This document shows positions 51,574 to 59,779 of a stretch of DNA of 64,000 bases, piece by piece (position 1 is the stretch's first letter; the number at the start of each line of letters is the position of its first letter). The notes under the pieces were generated by a model. The model saw only the letters and a program-made list of their open reading frames with translations, searched no databases and had not been told where the DNA came from. The position numbers and the translations under genes are program-made. The stretch is from positions 186,001 to 250,000 of the forward strand of contig NZ_CP029192.1 in assembly GCF_008642315.1 (NCBI RefSeq), written 5' to 3'. This DNA is from Streptomyces venezuelae. GTDB taxonomy: Bacteria; Actinomycetota; Actinomycetes; Streptomycetales; Streptomycetaceae.

Positions 51574-52164
51574 TCAGAAACGGACGTCGGAGCAGGCGTA
51601 GAAGGCGTTGCCGGTGTCCGCGATGGTCCACACGCCGAGGATGATGTGCTGGCCGGTCTTCTGGGGCAGGACACCGCTGTGGGTGACCGTGGAGCCGGGC
51701 TGGCGGCCGCCGAAGGGCACCGCGAGGAACGGCTGCGGGTCCAGGTCGGCCCGGGTCAGCGGCTTGGTCGGGTCCCAGCCGTCCTTGGTGATGTAGTAGC
51801 GGAAGTCGGTCGTGGCGTGGCGGGCGGTGATGCGCCAGAGGAAGGTGTGGTTCTGGCCCGCGGTCAGCTTGGTGGTGGGCCACTTTCCGCCCCGGGGGTC
51901 ATCCAGTTCGGAGAAACGTCCGATGCCGCCCGAGCAGATGTGGCCGTCGCCGGGACCGCGCGCGGGGAATCCCTTGGGGCCCTCCACGCTCGGCGGCTCC
52001 CACTGGATCTGTCCGCAGTTGCGGACGGTGCCGTTGCCGCACAGCTGCTGGCGGCTGACGGGCGAGTCGGTGTAGCCGTGGGCCTGGGCGCTGCCGCTGG
52101 TGGCCAGCATGGCCGAGCCGGCGAGGCCGAGGCCCAGGAGTAACGAGGTGAGCTTCTTGCGCAT
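51574..52164 (-). CDS. Secreted AA10 lytic polysaccharide monooxygenase
   Basis: 196 residues. Signal peptide 1-28 ends AQA, leaving His29 (HGYTDSPVSRQQLC) as the mature N-terminus; His29 and His116 (TARHATTDFRYY) form the copper histidine brace. A single catalytic module, without a carbohydrate-binding domain. It oxidatively cleaves crystalline chitin or cellulose outside the cell. Ribosome site GGGAGC before ATG. Convergent with the SMP-30 gene. Confidence 0.95.
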   Translation of the reverse strand: MRKKLTSLLLGLGLAGSAMLATSGSAQAHGYTDSPVSRQQLCGNGTVRNCGQIQWEPPSVEGPKGFPARGPGDGHICSGGIGRFSELDDPRGGKWPTTKLTAGQNHTFLWRITARHATTDFRYYITKDGWDPTKPLTRADLDPQPFLAVPFGGRQPGSTVTHSGVLPQKTGQHIILGVWTIADTGNAFYACSDVRF

Positions 52165-52270
52165 GATGTGCTCCCGTGGTCCGAGAGGATGCGGTTGTGT
52201 CTCACGTTCGGTGCGGTCTAGACCAAGTCAGAGGCTAGTCCGACGAGTTGGGCATGTCCATACCAATGAA

Positions 52271-52325
52271 GCCCCGGTGGATGGAGCCCGAAAGCCGTCG
52301 GCTTTCGGGCTCCATCCACCGGGGC
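52271..52325 (-). terminator. 55-nt perfect inverted repeat after the nucleoside operon
   Basis: Arms of 27 nt (52271-52297 and 52299-52325; left arm begins GCCCCGGTGGATGGAGCC) are exactly complementary around a single central T. It lies 13 nt after the MFS stop, with TTCATTGG beyond it. An exceptionally long stem for a terminator; it should stop transcription from both sides. Confidence 0.85.
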
Positions 52326-52337
52326 CACCGGCACCGC

Positions 52338-53795
52338 TCAGTCCGTGGCTTCCGCCTCCACCGGCTTGGGGATGAGGAAGGACGTCGCGAAGGCCAGCGC
52401 GATGAGGACGACTCCGGCGATCATGCCTGCCGTGTACCCGGCGGGTGACGACTTGTCGGCCGGGGCGGCGGCGGTCTGCACGGCGTACAGGACCGCGAAG
52501 CTGAGGCCCGCGCCGAGGTTGAAGGCGCCCGCGTTCAGACCGGGCAGGAAGCCCGGGTTCTCCTTCGGGGAGAGCACGATGCCGAGCCCGTTGAGGACGA
52601 TGTTGCCCACGCCCGCGTAGGTGACGCCGATCAGGATCGACGCGGCGAGCAGCAGCAGCCGCGAGTCGGCGTGCAGCGTGAACAGCATCAGGGCGACCGT
52701 CACGGCCGAGCCGATGAGTCCGAGGCGCAGGATGCGCCCGTAGCCGTACGTGGCCGCGAGGCGTCCCGCGAGGGGGCCCATGGCGAGGCCCGCGAGGGCG
52801 TACGGCGTCAGGGTCCACCAGGCGGACTGCTCGGCGCTCATGCCGAACCCTGCCTGCGCGTCCTGCGCGAAGGCGGGGATCATGCCGTTCATCACGGCGA
52901 ACACGCCGGTCATGGTGAGGACCGTGGTGAGCAGCAGGGCCCAGGTGGAGCGCCGGCGCAGGTGGCGGGTGGCGACCAGGGGGTGGCTGCTGCGGTCCTC
53001 GATGCGCCAGAACAGGGCGAAGGCGATGGCGGTGACGACGAAGAGGCCCACGACGAGCGGCCAGTTCGCGTCGCCGAGCTTGCCCGCCTCGTTGAGGGCG
53101 ATCAGCGCCGCGCCGACCGAGATGACCAGGAGGGTGACTCCGGGCCAGTCCATGCGGGAGTCGGCGTTGTCGGTGGAGGGGGCGGCCTTCGACTCGGGGG
53201 TGAGGGTGGCGACGAGGAGCGTGGCGATCGCGGCGACGCCGGCCATGGCCCAGAAGACGGACTGGAAGCCGTGGTGGTCGGCGAGGTAGCCGCCGGCCAG
53301 GGAGTCGACGCCCGCGATGCCGCCGTTGACGGCGGTGATGACACCGAGGAGCGTGCCGTACTTCTTCGGCTCGTGGACCTCGTTGCGCAGCATGATCAGG
53401 CAGAGCGGCACGGTGGGGCCTGAGACGCCCTGGATGACGCGGCCCGCGAAGAGCATCGGCACGCTCTCGGCGAGTGCGGCGACGACGCAGCCGACGACCA
53501 TGAGGGCGAGCATCCCGGCGAGCACCTTGCGCCGTCCGACGAGGTCGCCGAGGCGGGGAAGGAAGAGCGAGAAGAGCGCGGCCGAGGTGAAGAACGCGGT
53601 CTGGGTGAGGCCCACCTCGGCGGAGGTCGCGCCGAGGGAGTCCTCGATGTTCTTCAGGGCGGGGCTGAGCATGCTCGCGTTGAGCTGGAACGCGAAGCAG
53701 GCCGCGAGGAGCGCGGTGACCAGGACGCCGATGCGCACCGGTCGGGAGCCGCGGGCGCCGCCCGGAGCGGCGGCGGGTTCGGTGAGGGCGTTCAT
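52338..53795 (-). CDS. MFS transporter, probably for nucleosides
   Basis: 485 residues, about fourteen hydrophobic segments (DHA2-like). Motif A: LPRLGDLVGRRKVLAGMLAL; GRVIQGVSGPTVPLCLIMLR follows. The start overlaps the nucleoside hydrolase stop (ATGA 53792-53795), so the two are coupled; the transporter most likely imports the ribonucleosides that the hydrolase cleaves. LacI-type control upstream of the hydrolase. Substrate inferred from context only. Confidence 0.88.
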   Translation of the reverse strand: MNALTEPAAAPGGARGSRPVRIGVLVTALLAACFAFQLNASMLSPALKNIEDSLGATSAEVGLTQTAFFTSAALFSLFLPRLGDLVGRRKVLAGMLALMVVGCVVAALAESVPMLFAGRVIQGVSGPTVPLCLIMLRNEVHEPKKYGTLLGVITAVNGGIAGVDSLAGGYLADHHGFQSVFWAMAGVAAIATLLVATLTPESKAAPSTDNADSRMDWPGVTLLVISVGAALIALNEAGKLGDANWPLVVGLFVVTAIAFALFWRIEDRSSHPLVATRHLRRRSTWALLLTTVLTMTGVFAVMNGMIPAFAQDAQAGFGMSAEQSAWWTLTPYALAGLAMGPLAGRLAATYGYGRILRLGLIGSAVTVALMLFTLHADSRLLLLAASILIGVTYAGVGNIVLNGLGIVLSPKENPGFLPGLNAGAFNLGAGLSFAVLYAVQTAAAPADKSSPAGYTAGMIAGVVLIALAFATSFLIPKPVEAEATD

Positions 53796-54739
53796 GCGCT
53801 GACGTCACCGATCCGCTCGAGGGCGTCCACGATGAGGTCCCAGAAGCGCGTGTGGTCCAGGTCGACGGCGACCTGGGTGGTGCAGTCGTCCGGGGCCGGG
53901 GCGCGGAAGTCCGTCACGGTCATGCCGAGGGTGAGGGTTCCGGTGAGCTCGATGTCGACCGGAGCCTTACGGACGGTCATGACGCTCGGGTCGATGACGT
54001 AGGCGACGGCGCACGGGTCGTGGACCGGCGGGGCGTCGAAGCCCTGGGCCTCCAGGTACATGGCGCCGAAGAAGTCGAGGAGCTCATTGACGAAGAGGGC
54101 GGGCTTGGTGCCTACCTTGGCGATGCGCTCGATGACCTCAGGGGTGGCGAGGGCCTGGTGGGTCAGGTCGAGGCCGACCATGGTGACGGGCCAGCTCTCG
54201 TTGAAGACGATGTGCGCGGCCTCGGGGTCGATCTTGATGTTGAACTCGGCGACGGGGCTCCAGTTGCCCGTGTGGTAGCCACCTCCCATGAGGACGACCT
54301 CGCGGACGCGCTCGACGATGCGGGGCTCCTTGCGGGCGGCCAGGGCGATGTTGGTGAGTCCGGCGGTGGGGACGATGGTGATCTCGCCGGGCTCGTGGGC
54401 CATGACCGTGTCGATGATGAGGTCGACGGCGTGGCGCTCGTCCAGGGCCAGGGTCGGCTCGGGCATGACGGGGCCGTCGATGCCGCTCTCGCCGTGAATG
54501 TCGGGGGCGGTCTCCACGTCGCGTACGAGGGGGCGGGGGCAGCCCGCGGCGAAGGGGACGCCGGTGATGTTCGCGATGCGGGCCACCGACAGGGCGTTGC
54601 GGGTGACCTTCTCCAGGGTCTGGTTGCCCACCACGGTGGTGACGGCTACCAGGTCGACATCCGGGTTTCCGTGCGCCAGGAGCATGGCGATCGCGTCGTC
54701 ATGTCCGGGGTCGCAGTCCAGGATGATCTTTCGGGGCAT
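53792..54739 (-). CDS. Inosine-uridine preferring nucleoside hydrolase
   Basis: 315 residues from ATG with AGAGGTT upstream. Diagnostic N-terminal calcium motif ILDCDPGHDDAIAML (Asp8, Asp10, Asp14, Asp15). Further active-site segments: TTVVGNQTLEKVTRNAL, TIVPTAGLTNIALAAR, VLMGGGYHTGNWSPVAEFNI and PVHDPCAVAYVIDPSV with the His/Asp pair. It hydrolyses ribonucleosides to base and ribose. Operon with the MFS gene; divergent from a LacI regulator with operator-like palindromes in between. Confidence 0.95.
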   Translation of the reverse strand: MPRKIILDCDPGHDDAIAMLLAHGNPDVDLVAVTTVVGNQTLEKVTRNALSVARIANITGVPFAAGCPRPLVRDVETAPDIHGESGIDGPVMPEPTLALDERHAVDLIIDTVMAHEPGEITIVPTAGLTNIALAARKEPRIVERVREVVLMGGGYHTGNWSPVAEFNIKIDPEAAHIVFNESWPVTMVGLDLTHQALATPEVIERIAKVGTKPALFVNELLDFFGAMYLEAQGFDAPPVHDPCAVAYVIDPSVMTVRKAPVDIELTGTLTLGMTVTDFRAPAPDDCTTQVAVDLDHTRFWDLIVDALERIGDVSA

Positions 54740-54789
54740 CGCGGAACCTCTTTGTTCGGCTGAGCGGGCGCCGCGCGTGCGGCGACGCT

Positions 54790-54805
54790 CGGGAAAACGT
54801 TCTCC
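54790..54805. promoter_or_regulatory. LacI-type operator upstream of the nucleoside hydrolase
   Basis: GGGAAAACGTTCTCCC, a near-perfect palindrome centred on AACGTT, 51 nt upstream of the hydrolase start. Confidence 0.7.
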
Positions 54806-54965
54806 CAAGACTGTGTGCACCGGCGCGAATTATGTCAATGGTCAACGACACAAACTGGCAAACTCGCCCGGAACGGACAGTGGGCCAGAGCGCATCGGCA
54901 CCCACAGAATTGGTCCAACAGGGAGAATACGCCCGGAAAATCGGGCCTGGTGGCGGTGGTAGCCC

Positions 54966-54981
54966 GCTGATAACGTTTGCC
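54966..54981. promoter_or_regulatory. Second LacI-type operator, upstream of the regulator gene
   Basis: TGATAACGTTTGCC shares the AACGTT core with the site at 54790 and lies 27 nt before the lacI-like start, suggesting autoregulation and possible looping between the two sites. Confidence 0.55.
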
Positions 54982-55007
54982 GAAACGCATCGAAGGGTGG
55001 GCGCGGC

Positions 55008-56057
55008 GTGGCCGACGTAACGCTGAGAGACGTGGCCCGGGCCTCCGGCTGCTCCGTCGCCACGGTCTCCCGGGTCCTCGCGGGCACGCGCCCCGTCGGC
55101 GCCGAGACCGCGCGCCGGGTCCGCGCTGCCGCCGAGACGCTCGGCTACCGGCCGAACCACGCGGCGCGCGCCCTGCGCAGCCGCACCACGGGCACGGTCG
55201 GGCTCGTCCTGCCGCAGATCACGAACCCCTTCTACCCGACGCTGGTGCGGGAGTTGACGCACGCCCTGCACGCCGAGGGCCGTGCCGTGCTGCTCGCCGA
55301 CTGCGACGACGACCCGGCGGCCGAGGCGGAGTACATCGCCGATCTGCTGGGTCGGCAGGTCGACGCGCTCCTGGTGATCCCGGCACACGAGGAGCGCAGC
55401 CGGGACGCGGTGACCGCGGCGGCGGCCCGGGTGCCGCTCGTCCTGATGGACCGCGGCTGCGGGCCCGCCGTCGCCGACTCCGTGGCGGTGGACAACACCG
55501 CGGGCATGGCGCTCGTCCTCGACCACCTGGCCGCCACGGGCCGCCGCCGCGTCTGCTTCCTCGGCGCGACGGGCACCGCCTCTGCCGCCGCGGAACGCCG
55601 GGGCGCCTACGCGGCGGGTGCGGCGGCCATCGATCCCGGCGCGCCGGACCGGGTGGCCCTCGGCGACTTCTCCGTGGAATGGGGCAGGGCCGCCGTCGAC
55701 GAGGTGTGGCCCACCCGGCCCGACGCCCTCGTCTGCGCCAACGACCTGATCGCCATCGGCGCGCTCCAGCGCCTGCAGCAGCTCGGCGTCGATGTACCCG
55801 GCGAGGTCGCCGTCACGGGCTTCGACGACATCCCGATGGCGGCGCTCTCGGCGCCCGGCATCACGACGGTCCGCCAGCCGGTGGCCGAGCTCGCGGCGGA
55901 GGCGGCGCGGCTGCTCGGCCGCCGTCTCGCGGGCGGCGAGGACGGCCGCCCCCGGCAGGCGATACGACTGGCACCTGAGCTGGTGGTGCGCGAGTCGAGC
56001 GGGGTGGAGGCGCTCGGGTCAACGCTTCACGCGGTAGCGCGAGTAGAGGACGCCTGA
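55008..56057 (+). CDS. LacI-family transcriptional regulator
   Basis: 349 residues from GTG. HTH and hinge: VTLRDVARASGCSVATVSRV then LGYRPNHAARALRSRTTGTV; the periplasmic-binding-like domain carries LPQITNPFYPTLVRELTHAL, VDALLVIPAHEERS, DALVCANDLIAIGALQRLQQ and VTGFDDIPMAAL. It is divergent from the nucleoside hydrolase operon and, with the AACGTT operators, almost certainly represses it. Its last 39 nt overlap the convergent reductase gene. Confidence 0.94.
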   Translation: MADVTLRDVARASGCSVATVSRVLAGTRPVGAETARRVRAAAETLGYRPNHAARALRSRTTGTVGLVLPQITNPFYPTLVRELTHALHAEGRAVLLADCDDDPAAEAEYIADLLGRQVDALLVIPAHEERSRDAVTAAAARVPLVLMDRGCGPAVADSVAVDNTAGMALVLDHLAATGRRRVCFLGATGTASAAAERRGAYAAGAAAIDPGAPDRVALGDFSVEWGRAAVDEVWPTRPDALVCANDLIAIGALQRLQQLGVDVPGEVAVTGFDDIPMAALSAPGITTVRQPVAELAAEAARLLGRRLAGGEDGRPRQAIRLAPELVVRESSGVEALGSTLHAVARVEDA

Positions 56058-56585
56058 GCCGAAGGAGCGGTGCTCGATGAGGTCGAGACCCACTCGGCGC
56101 TCGTTCCGGGCGAAGAACGGAGTTCCTCCGCCGACCAGCACCGGATAGGTCCTGACGCGGTATTCGTCGATCAGATCCAGCGTGGCCGCGTCGGCGGCGA
56201 GGCCCGCACCGCCGATCGCGATGTCCCCCTCCCCCGGCTCGGCCCGCAACCGCTCGATCTCCTGCGCCGGACTGCCCGAGGCAAGGCGGGTGTTGCTCGC
56301 CCGCACCTCCGTCAGCGTGGTGGAGAAGACCACCTTGGGGAGCGCGTTCCAGAGCGCGGCGAACTCGCGTGTGGGGGCGTCGAGCGAGGGGTCCCGGTCG
56401 GCGGTGTCCCAGTACAGCATCGTCTCGTACAGCCGCCGTCCCAGTAGGTGCGCGCCGAGTCCGCCCACCTCCTCCGTGGCCAGACGGAAGACGTCCTCGT
56501 CGGGCACCGACCAGCTGAAGCCGCCGTCCGGCCCGACGATGTAACCGTCGAGCGAAAGGCTCATCGAGTAGGTCACGCTGCGCAT
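56019..56585 (-). CDS. Dihydrofolate-reductase-like (RibD C-terminal) protein
   Basis: 188 residues, GGGAGGAC before ATG. Family signature: MRSVTYSMSLSLDGYIVGPD, LGRRLYETMLYWDTAD, KVVFSTTLTE, GDIAIGGAGLAADAATLDLI, RTYPVLVGGGTPFF. These NADPH reductases are related to RibD/DHFR but mostly uncharacterised. Convergent overlap with the LacI regulator. Confidence 0.92.
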   Translation of the reverse strand: MRSVTYSMSLSLDGYIVGPDGGFSWSVPDEDVFRLATEEVGGLGAHLLGRRLYETMLYWDTADRDPSLDAPTREFAALWNALPKVVFSTTLTEVRASNTRLASGSPAQEIERLRAEPGEGDIAIGGAGLAADAATLDLIDEYRVRTYPVLVGGGTPFFARNERRVGLDLIEHRSFGSGVLYSRYRVKR

Positions 56586-56697
56586 GGCAAGTCCTCCCGC
56601 CGACGGGCGTCGGGCGCCGACATGAGACTGGACGGGCCCTGAGGAAAGGCACTTGGCTTTCGACCTCAGTGTGGCGCGGACCAGCTGGACACGCCCC

Positions 56698-58161
56698 TCA
56701 GCCGACGGATCCCGGCACCGTCCACGCGTGGACCGGGACATCCTCCGTCGCTTGTTTCAGGGAGTGGCGGAAGATGTCACGGTCGCAGGCGCCGGCTCGG
56801 CGGGCGTGCCGGTGCCAGTGCGCGGGGGAACCGCCGGAGGCGACGCGGGCCTCGATGACGCCCAGCCATCGCTGGATCTCGTCGTCCGCGACGTCGGCCC
56901 CGGCCAGACCGCGGGCCGCGCGCCCCAGGAGGGATCGGACCAGGTCGTGCGCGTTCCGCTGCGCCGGCGCACCACGTGCCTGCGGCCACCACAGCGTGGC
57001 GTTCAGTCCCTGGCGGGCGGCGGCGTAGAAGTTGGCGCGTGCGTGGGTGAAGGGCAGGGCGGGCACCACCGGCTCGTGGTCGGCCGCGTGGTCCAGGACG
57101 AGGCCGATCAGCAGGGCGGTGTTGGCGGCCATGTCGGCGGGGGTGGGGCCGGAGGGCAGCGCGCGCATCTCGATCCGCAGGTGCCCGTCGCCGATGGGGT
57201 CGTACACGGGACGGTTCCACCACCAGACGGTGCCCATGTGCAGCCGCAGCTCTTCCAGCTCCGCGGGTCCCCCGTGATCCGTTTCCTCCGTCGGCGCCGT
57301 GTCGGCGCACATCGGCAGGAGCGGGCGGTGCCTGCACGCGGCCTCCATGAGCTCGCCGACCCCGTCGCGCACCCATCCCTCGCCGAAGCCCGTACGTTCG
57401 AACGAGCCGGATGCGGGCGAGCGGGGCGTGCCGAACGCCTGCTCGTACCACGGAATGCGGCTCTCGTCCCACAGCAGGCGGCCGAGGAGCACGGGAGAGT
57501 TGGCGCAGACCGCCAGCACCGGGGCGATGACGAGCTGCGCCGCGTTGTAGAAGCGGGCGAAGTCCGACGCCGGGACGGTCAGGTGAATCTGCCAGGAGCT
57601 GACCGCTCCCTGGGCGCACACGGTGTCGGAGCGGAGGCGGCAGCTCTGCTCTCCGTGGACGTGGACGTTCAGGTCGCGCGGTGTGCGGCCGAGGGCGTCG
57701 TCGAGGAGGCTGTAGCGGCGCTTCGGGGAGACGTTGTGCCGTGTGAGGTCGCCGGGGCGCAGGGTGGGCAGGATGCCCGAGCAGTACGGCACCGCGTCGT
57801 GCGGCAGGGCGGCCTTCGCGACCGCGTTGAGCAGGTCGCGTGTTTCCTGGTGCAGGGCGGTGAAAGGGGAGCCTCGCAGGGGGACGGGGGTGAGGTTCCC
57901 CTCCAGGTTGTACCGGTTGACCTCGAGGACGAGCCGCGGGTCGGCCGCGGCGAGGCGGACTTCCTCGTTCCGCGCGACGGGGAGGCCGTCGTCCGGGTCG
58001 GCCAGGAACATCTCCAGTTCGGCGCCGAGCATCGGTTGCGGGAGGCCGAAGGAGGACCGGGTGAGAGTGTCGTCGAGGACACCGAGCGACTGTTCCAGCC
58101 TCGTGCGGAAGAGCTGGTGGTCCTCATCCGTGAACACGGTCTGCCGCAGTTCGCGACCCAT
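56698..58161 (-). CDS. Glutamate-cysteine ligase family (GCS2/carboxylate-amine ligase) protein
   Basis: 487 residues. Signature segments: PMLGAELEMFLADPDDG, LVLEVNRYNLEGNLTPVPLR, SSWQIHLTVPASDFARFYNA, LHMGTVWWWNRPVYDPIGDG then HLRIEMRALPSGPTPADMAA. These ATP-grasp-like ligases form gamma-glutamyl or related amide bonds (GshA, EgtA, YbdK groups). No mycothiol or ergothioneine genes are adjacent, so the acceptor amine is unknown. No tightly linked partner. Confidence 0.9.
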   Translation of the reverse strand: MGRELRQTVFTDEDHQLFRTRLEQSLGVLDDTLTRSSFGLPQPMLGAELEMFLADPDDGLPVARNEEVRLAAADPRLVLEVNRYNLEGNLTPVPLRGSPFTALHQETRDLLNAVAKAALPHDAVPYCSGILPTLRPGDLTRHNVSPKRRYSLLDDALGRTPRDLNVHVHGEQSCRLRSDTVCAQGAVSSWQIHLTVPASDFARFYNAAQLVIAPVLAVCANSPVLLGRLLWDESRIPWYEQAFGTPRSPASGSFERTGFGEGWVRDGVGELMEAACRHRPLLPMCADTAPTEETDHGGPAELEELRLHMGTVWWWNRPVYDPIGDGHLRIEMRALPSGPTPADMAANTALLIGLVLDHAADHEPVVPALPFTHARANFYAAARQGLNATLWWPQARGAPAQRNAHDLVRSLLGRAARGLAGADVADDEIQRWLGVIEARVASGGSPAHWHRHARRAGACDRDIFRHSLKQATEDVPVHAWTVPGSVG

Positions 58162-58331
58162 GGCCTGCTCCTAGTCCGACGCATCGAGACGACGGCTTCC
58201 TGCCCCCGACGAGGGCGACCCACCGTTTGGAGTCGTTTAACTGCAGTATGTGGCGATTACCCGTCCTCGGCGCCCCGAGATGACGGAGGCCAGGCCCGGC
58301 GCCGCGCGATACGGCCTGAATACTGGCCGCC

Positions 58332-59069
58332 ATGAACGATGTCGAGGTAGTCGTCGCACATTCCGAGCGCACCACCCTGCGCGTCGGCGACATGTTCCTG
58401 AAGGTGGACGCCGATCCACAGCGCCTCGAGGCCGAGGTCGAGGCGATGGCACTGGTGCCGGTCCCGACCCCTGAGGTCCTGTGGCACAAGCCGTCCGTGC
58501 TCGCCATCGCCGCGGTGCGGGGGGCGGCGCTCGGCCGGCTCGGCGAACCGTCGACCGCGTCGCCCGCGGCCTGGGCCGCGGCGGGCGCAGCCGTCCGCGA
58601 GCTGCACGACGCGCCGCTGCCCACCCGGACCGGTCGCGGCCCGGAGGAGCTGGCCGCGGAGCTCGACGCCGAATGCGCGTGGCTCGTGGCGAACGACGTC
58701 CTGCCTGCCGACCTCGTCACCCACAACCGCCGGGTGGCCGAGGCCGCGCTCCGGCCGTGGAAGCCGGTCTTCACCCACGGTGACCTGCAGATCGCCCATG
58801 TCTTCGTCGAGGCAGACCAGGTCACGGGCATCATCGACTGGTCCGAGGCTGCCCGCGGCGACGCCCACTTCGACCTGGCCGTCCTGACGCTCGGACACGA
58901 GGACCGTCTCGACGACCTGCTCACGGGCTACGGCACGGACGTCGATGTCGACGTGATCCGCGCGTGGTGGTCCCTGCGCAGCCTCCTCGCCATTCGCTGG
59001 CTGGTGGAGCACGGCTTCGACCCGACCGCTCCGGGGTGCGAGATCGACGTACTCAGGGCTCGGATGTGA
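58332..59069 (+). CDS. Aminoglycoside phosphotransferase-fold kinase
   Basis: 245 residues. Kinase-fold motifs: MFLKVDADPQRLEAEVEAM (ATP-lysine and helix C), catalytic loop FTHGDLQIAHVFVE and metal loop IIDWSEAARGDAHFDLAVL. The family includes antibiotic and small-metabolite kinases; similar short proteins are abundant in Streptomyces. No adjacent operon partner; substrate unknown. Confidence 0.9.
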   Translation: MNDVEVVVAHSERTTLRVGDMFLKVDADPQRLEAEVEAMALVPVPTPEVLWHKPSVLAIAAVRGAALGRLGEPSTASPAAWAAAGAAVRELHDAPLPTRTGRGPEELAAELDAECAWLVANDVLPADLVTHNRRVAEAALRPWKPVFTHGDLQIAHVFVEADQVTGIIDWSEAARGDAHFDLAVLTLGHEDRLDDLLTGYGTDVDVDVIRAWWSLRSLLAIRWLVEHGFDPTAPGCEIDVLRARM

Positions 59070-59106
59070 GGGTAGGTGAGGGAGATGACGCTGGGATTCA
59101 GTCGGG

Positions 59107-59701
59107 ATGGATCCGGAACCGGACATGCTTCGGCTCGCCGGCCGAACGGCGGCTGAGCAGGGCGTCCGCAACGTGACATGGGTGCTGGGCTCCGACGCCG
59201 TCGTTCCGGTGGTGGGGGCGTTGGTGGGGCGCGAGTCCCTGGCGATGGCGGTGGTCGGGCAGGCACTGCACTGGATGCGGCACGAAGAGCTGTTCCGCAC
59301 TCTGCGGCCGCTGTTCCGCGCGGGCGGGGGGCATCGCGGTGGTGGCCAACGGCACCCCGTTGTGGCTGCAGGACAGTGCCTGGTCGCGCGCTCTGCGGGC
59401 CGGTCTCGAGGATCACTTCGGCACGAGCCTGGAGGCGACCTGCGGAACCAGCGCGCGTGACCGGCGTCGGTACGCGGAGGCGCTTCGGTCCGCGGGGTAC
59501 ACCGAGGTGCGGGACACGGTGATCGACTACAGCGACGAGCTGGGCTTCGACGAGCTCATCGGCGGCGTCTGCTCCGCGATCCCCGCGGACGAACTGCCGG
59601 ACGACCGGGCGGCGTTCGCCGAACGGATTCGCCGGTCGCTCCCGCCCGGTCCGTATCTCGAGACGATTGAGGTCTCCGTACTCGTGGGCCGGGCGGCGTG
59701 A
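59107..59701 (+). pseudogene. Methyltransferase remnant, N-terminally truncated and frameshifted
   Basis: Starts abruptly at MDPEPDMLRLAGRTAAEQGV, the acidic-loop region of a SAM methyltransferase, so the glycine-rich motif I is gone. WVLGSDAV, AVVGQALHWMRHEELFRTLR continue the family. At 59326-59331 a run of six G shifts the frame; with five G it continues as AGGGIAVVANGTPLWLQDSA then WSRALRAGLEDHFG to the natural C-terminus SVLVGRAA. Truncated and frameshifted, hence non-functional. Confidence 0.78.
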
Positions 59702-59779
59702 TCGGTGCCGTGTTCCGCACGGCGACCGTTCGCGGTCCGTCCCGCCGCCGCGCGACGGCGGGACGCTCACCGCCTCGGC

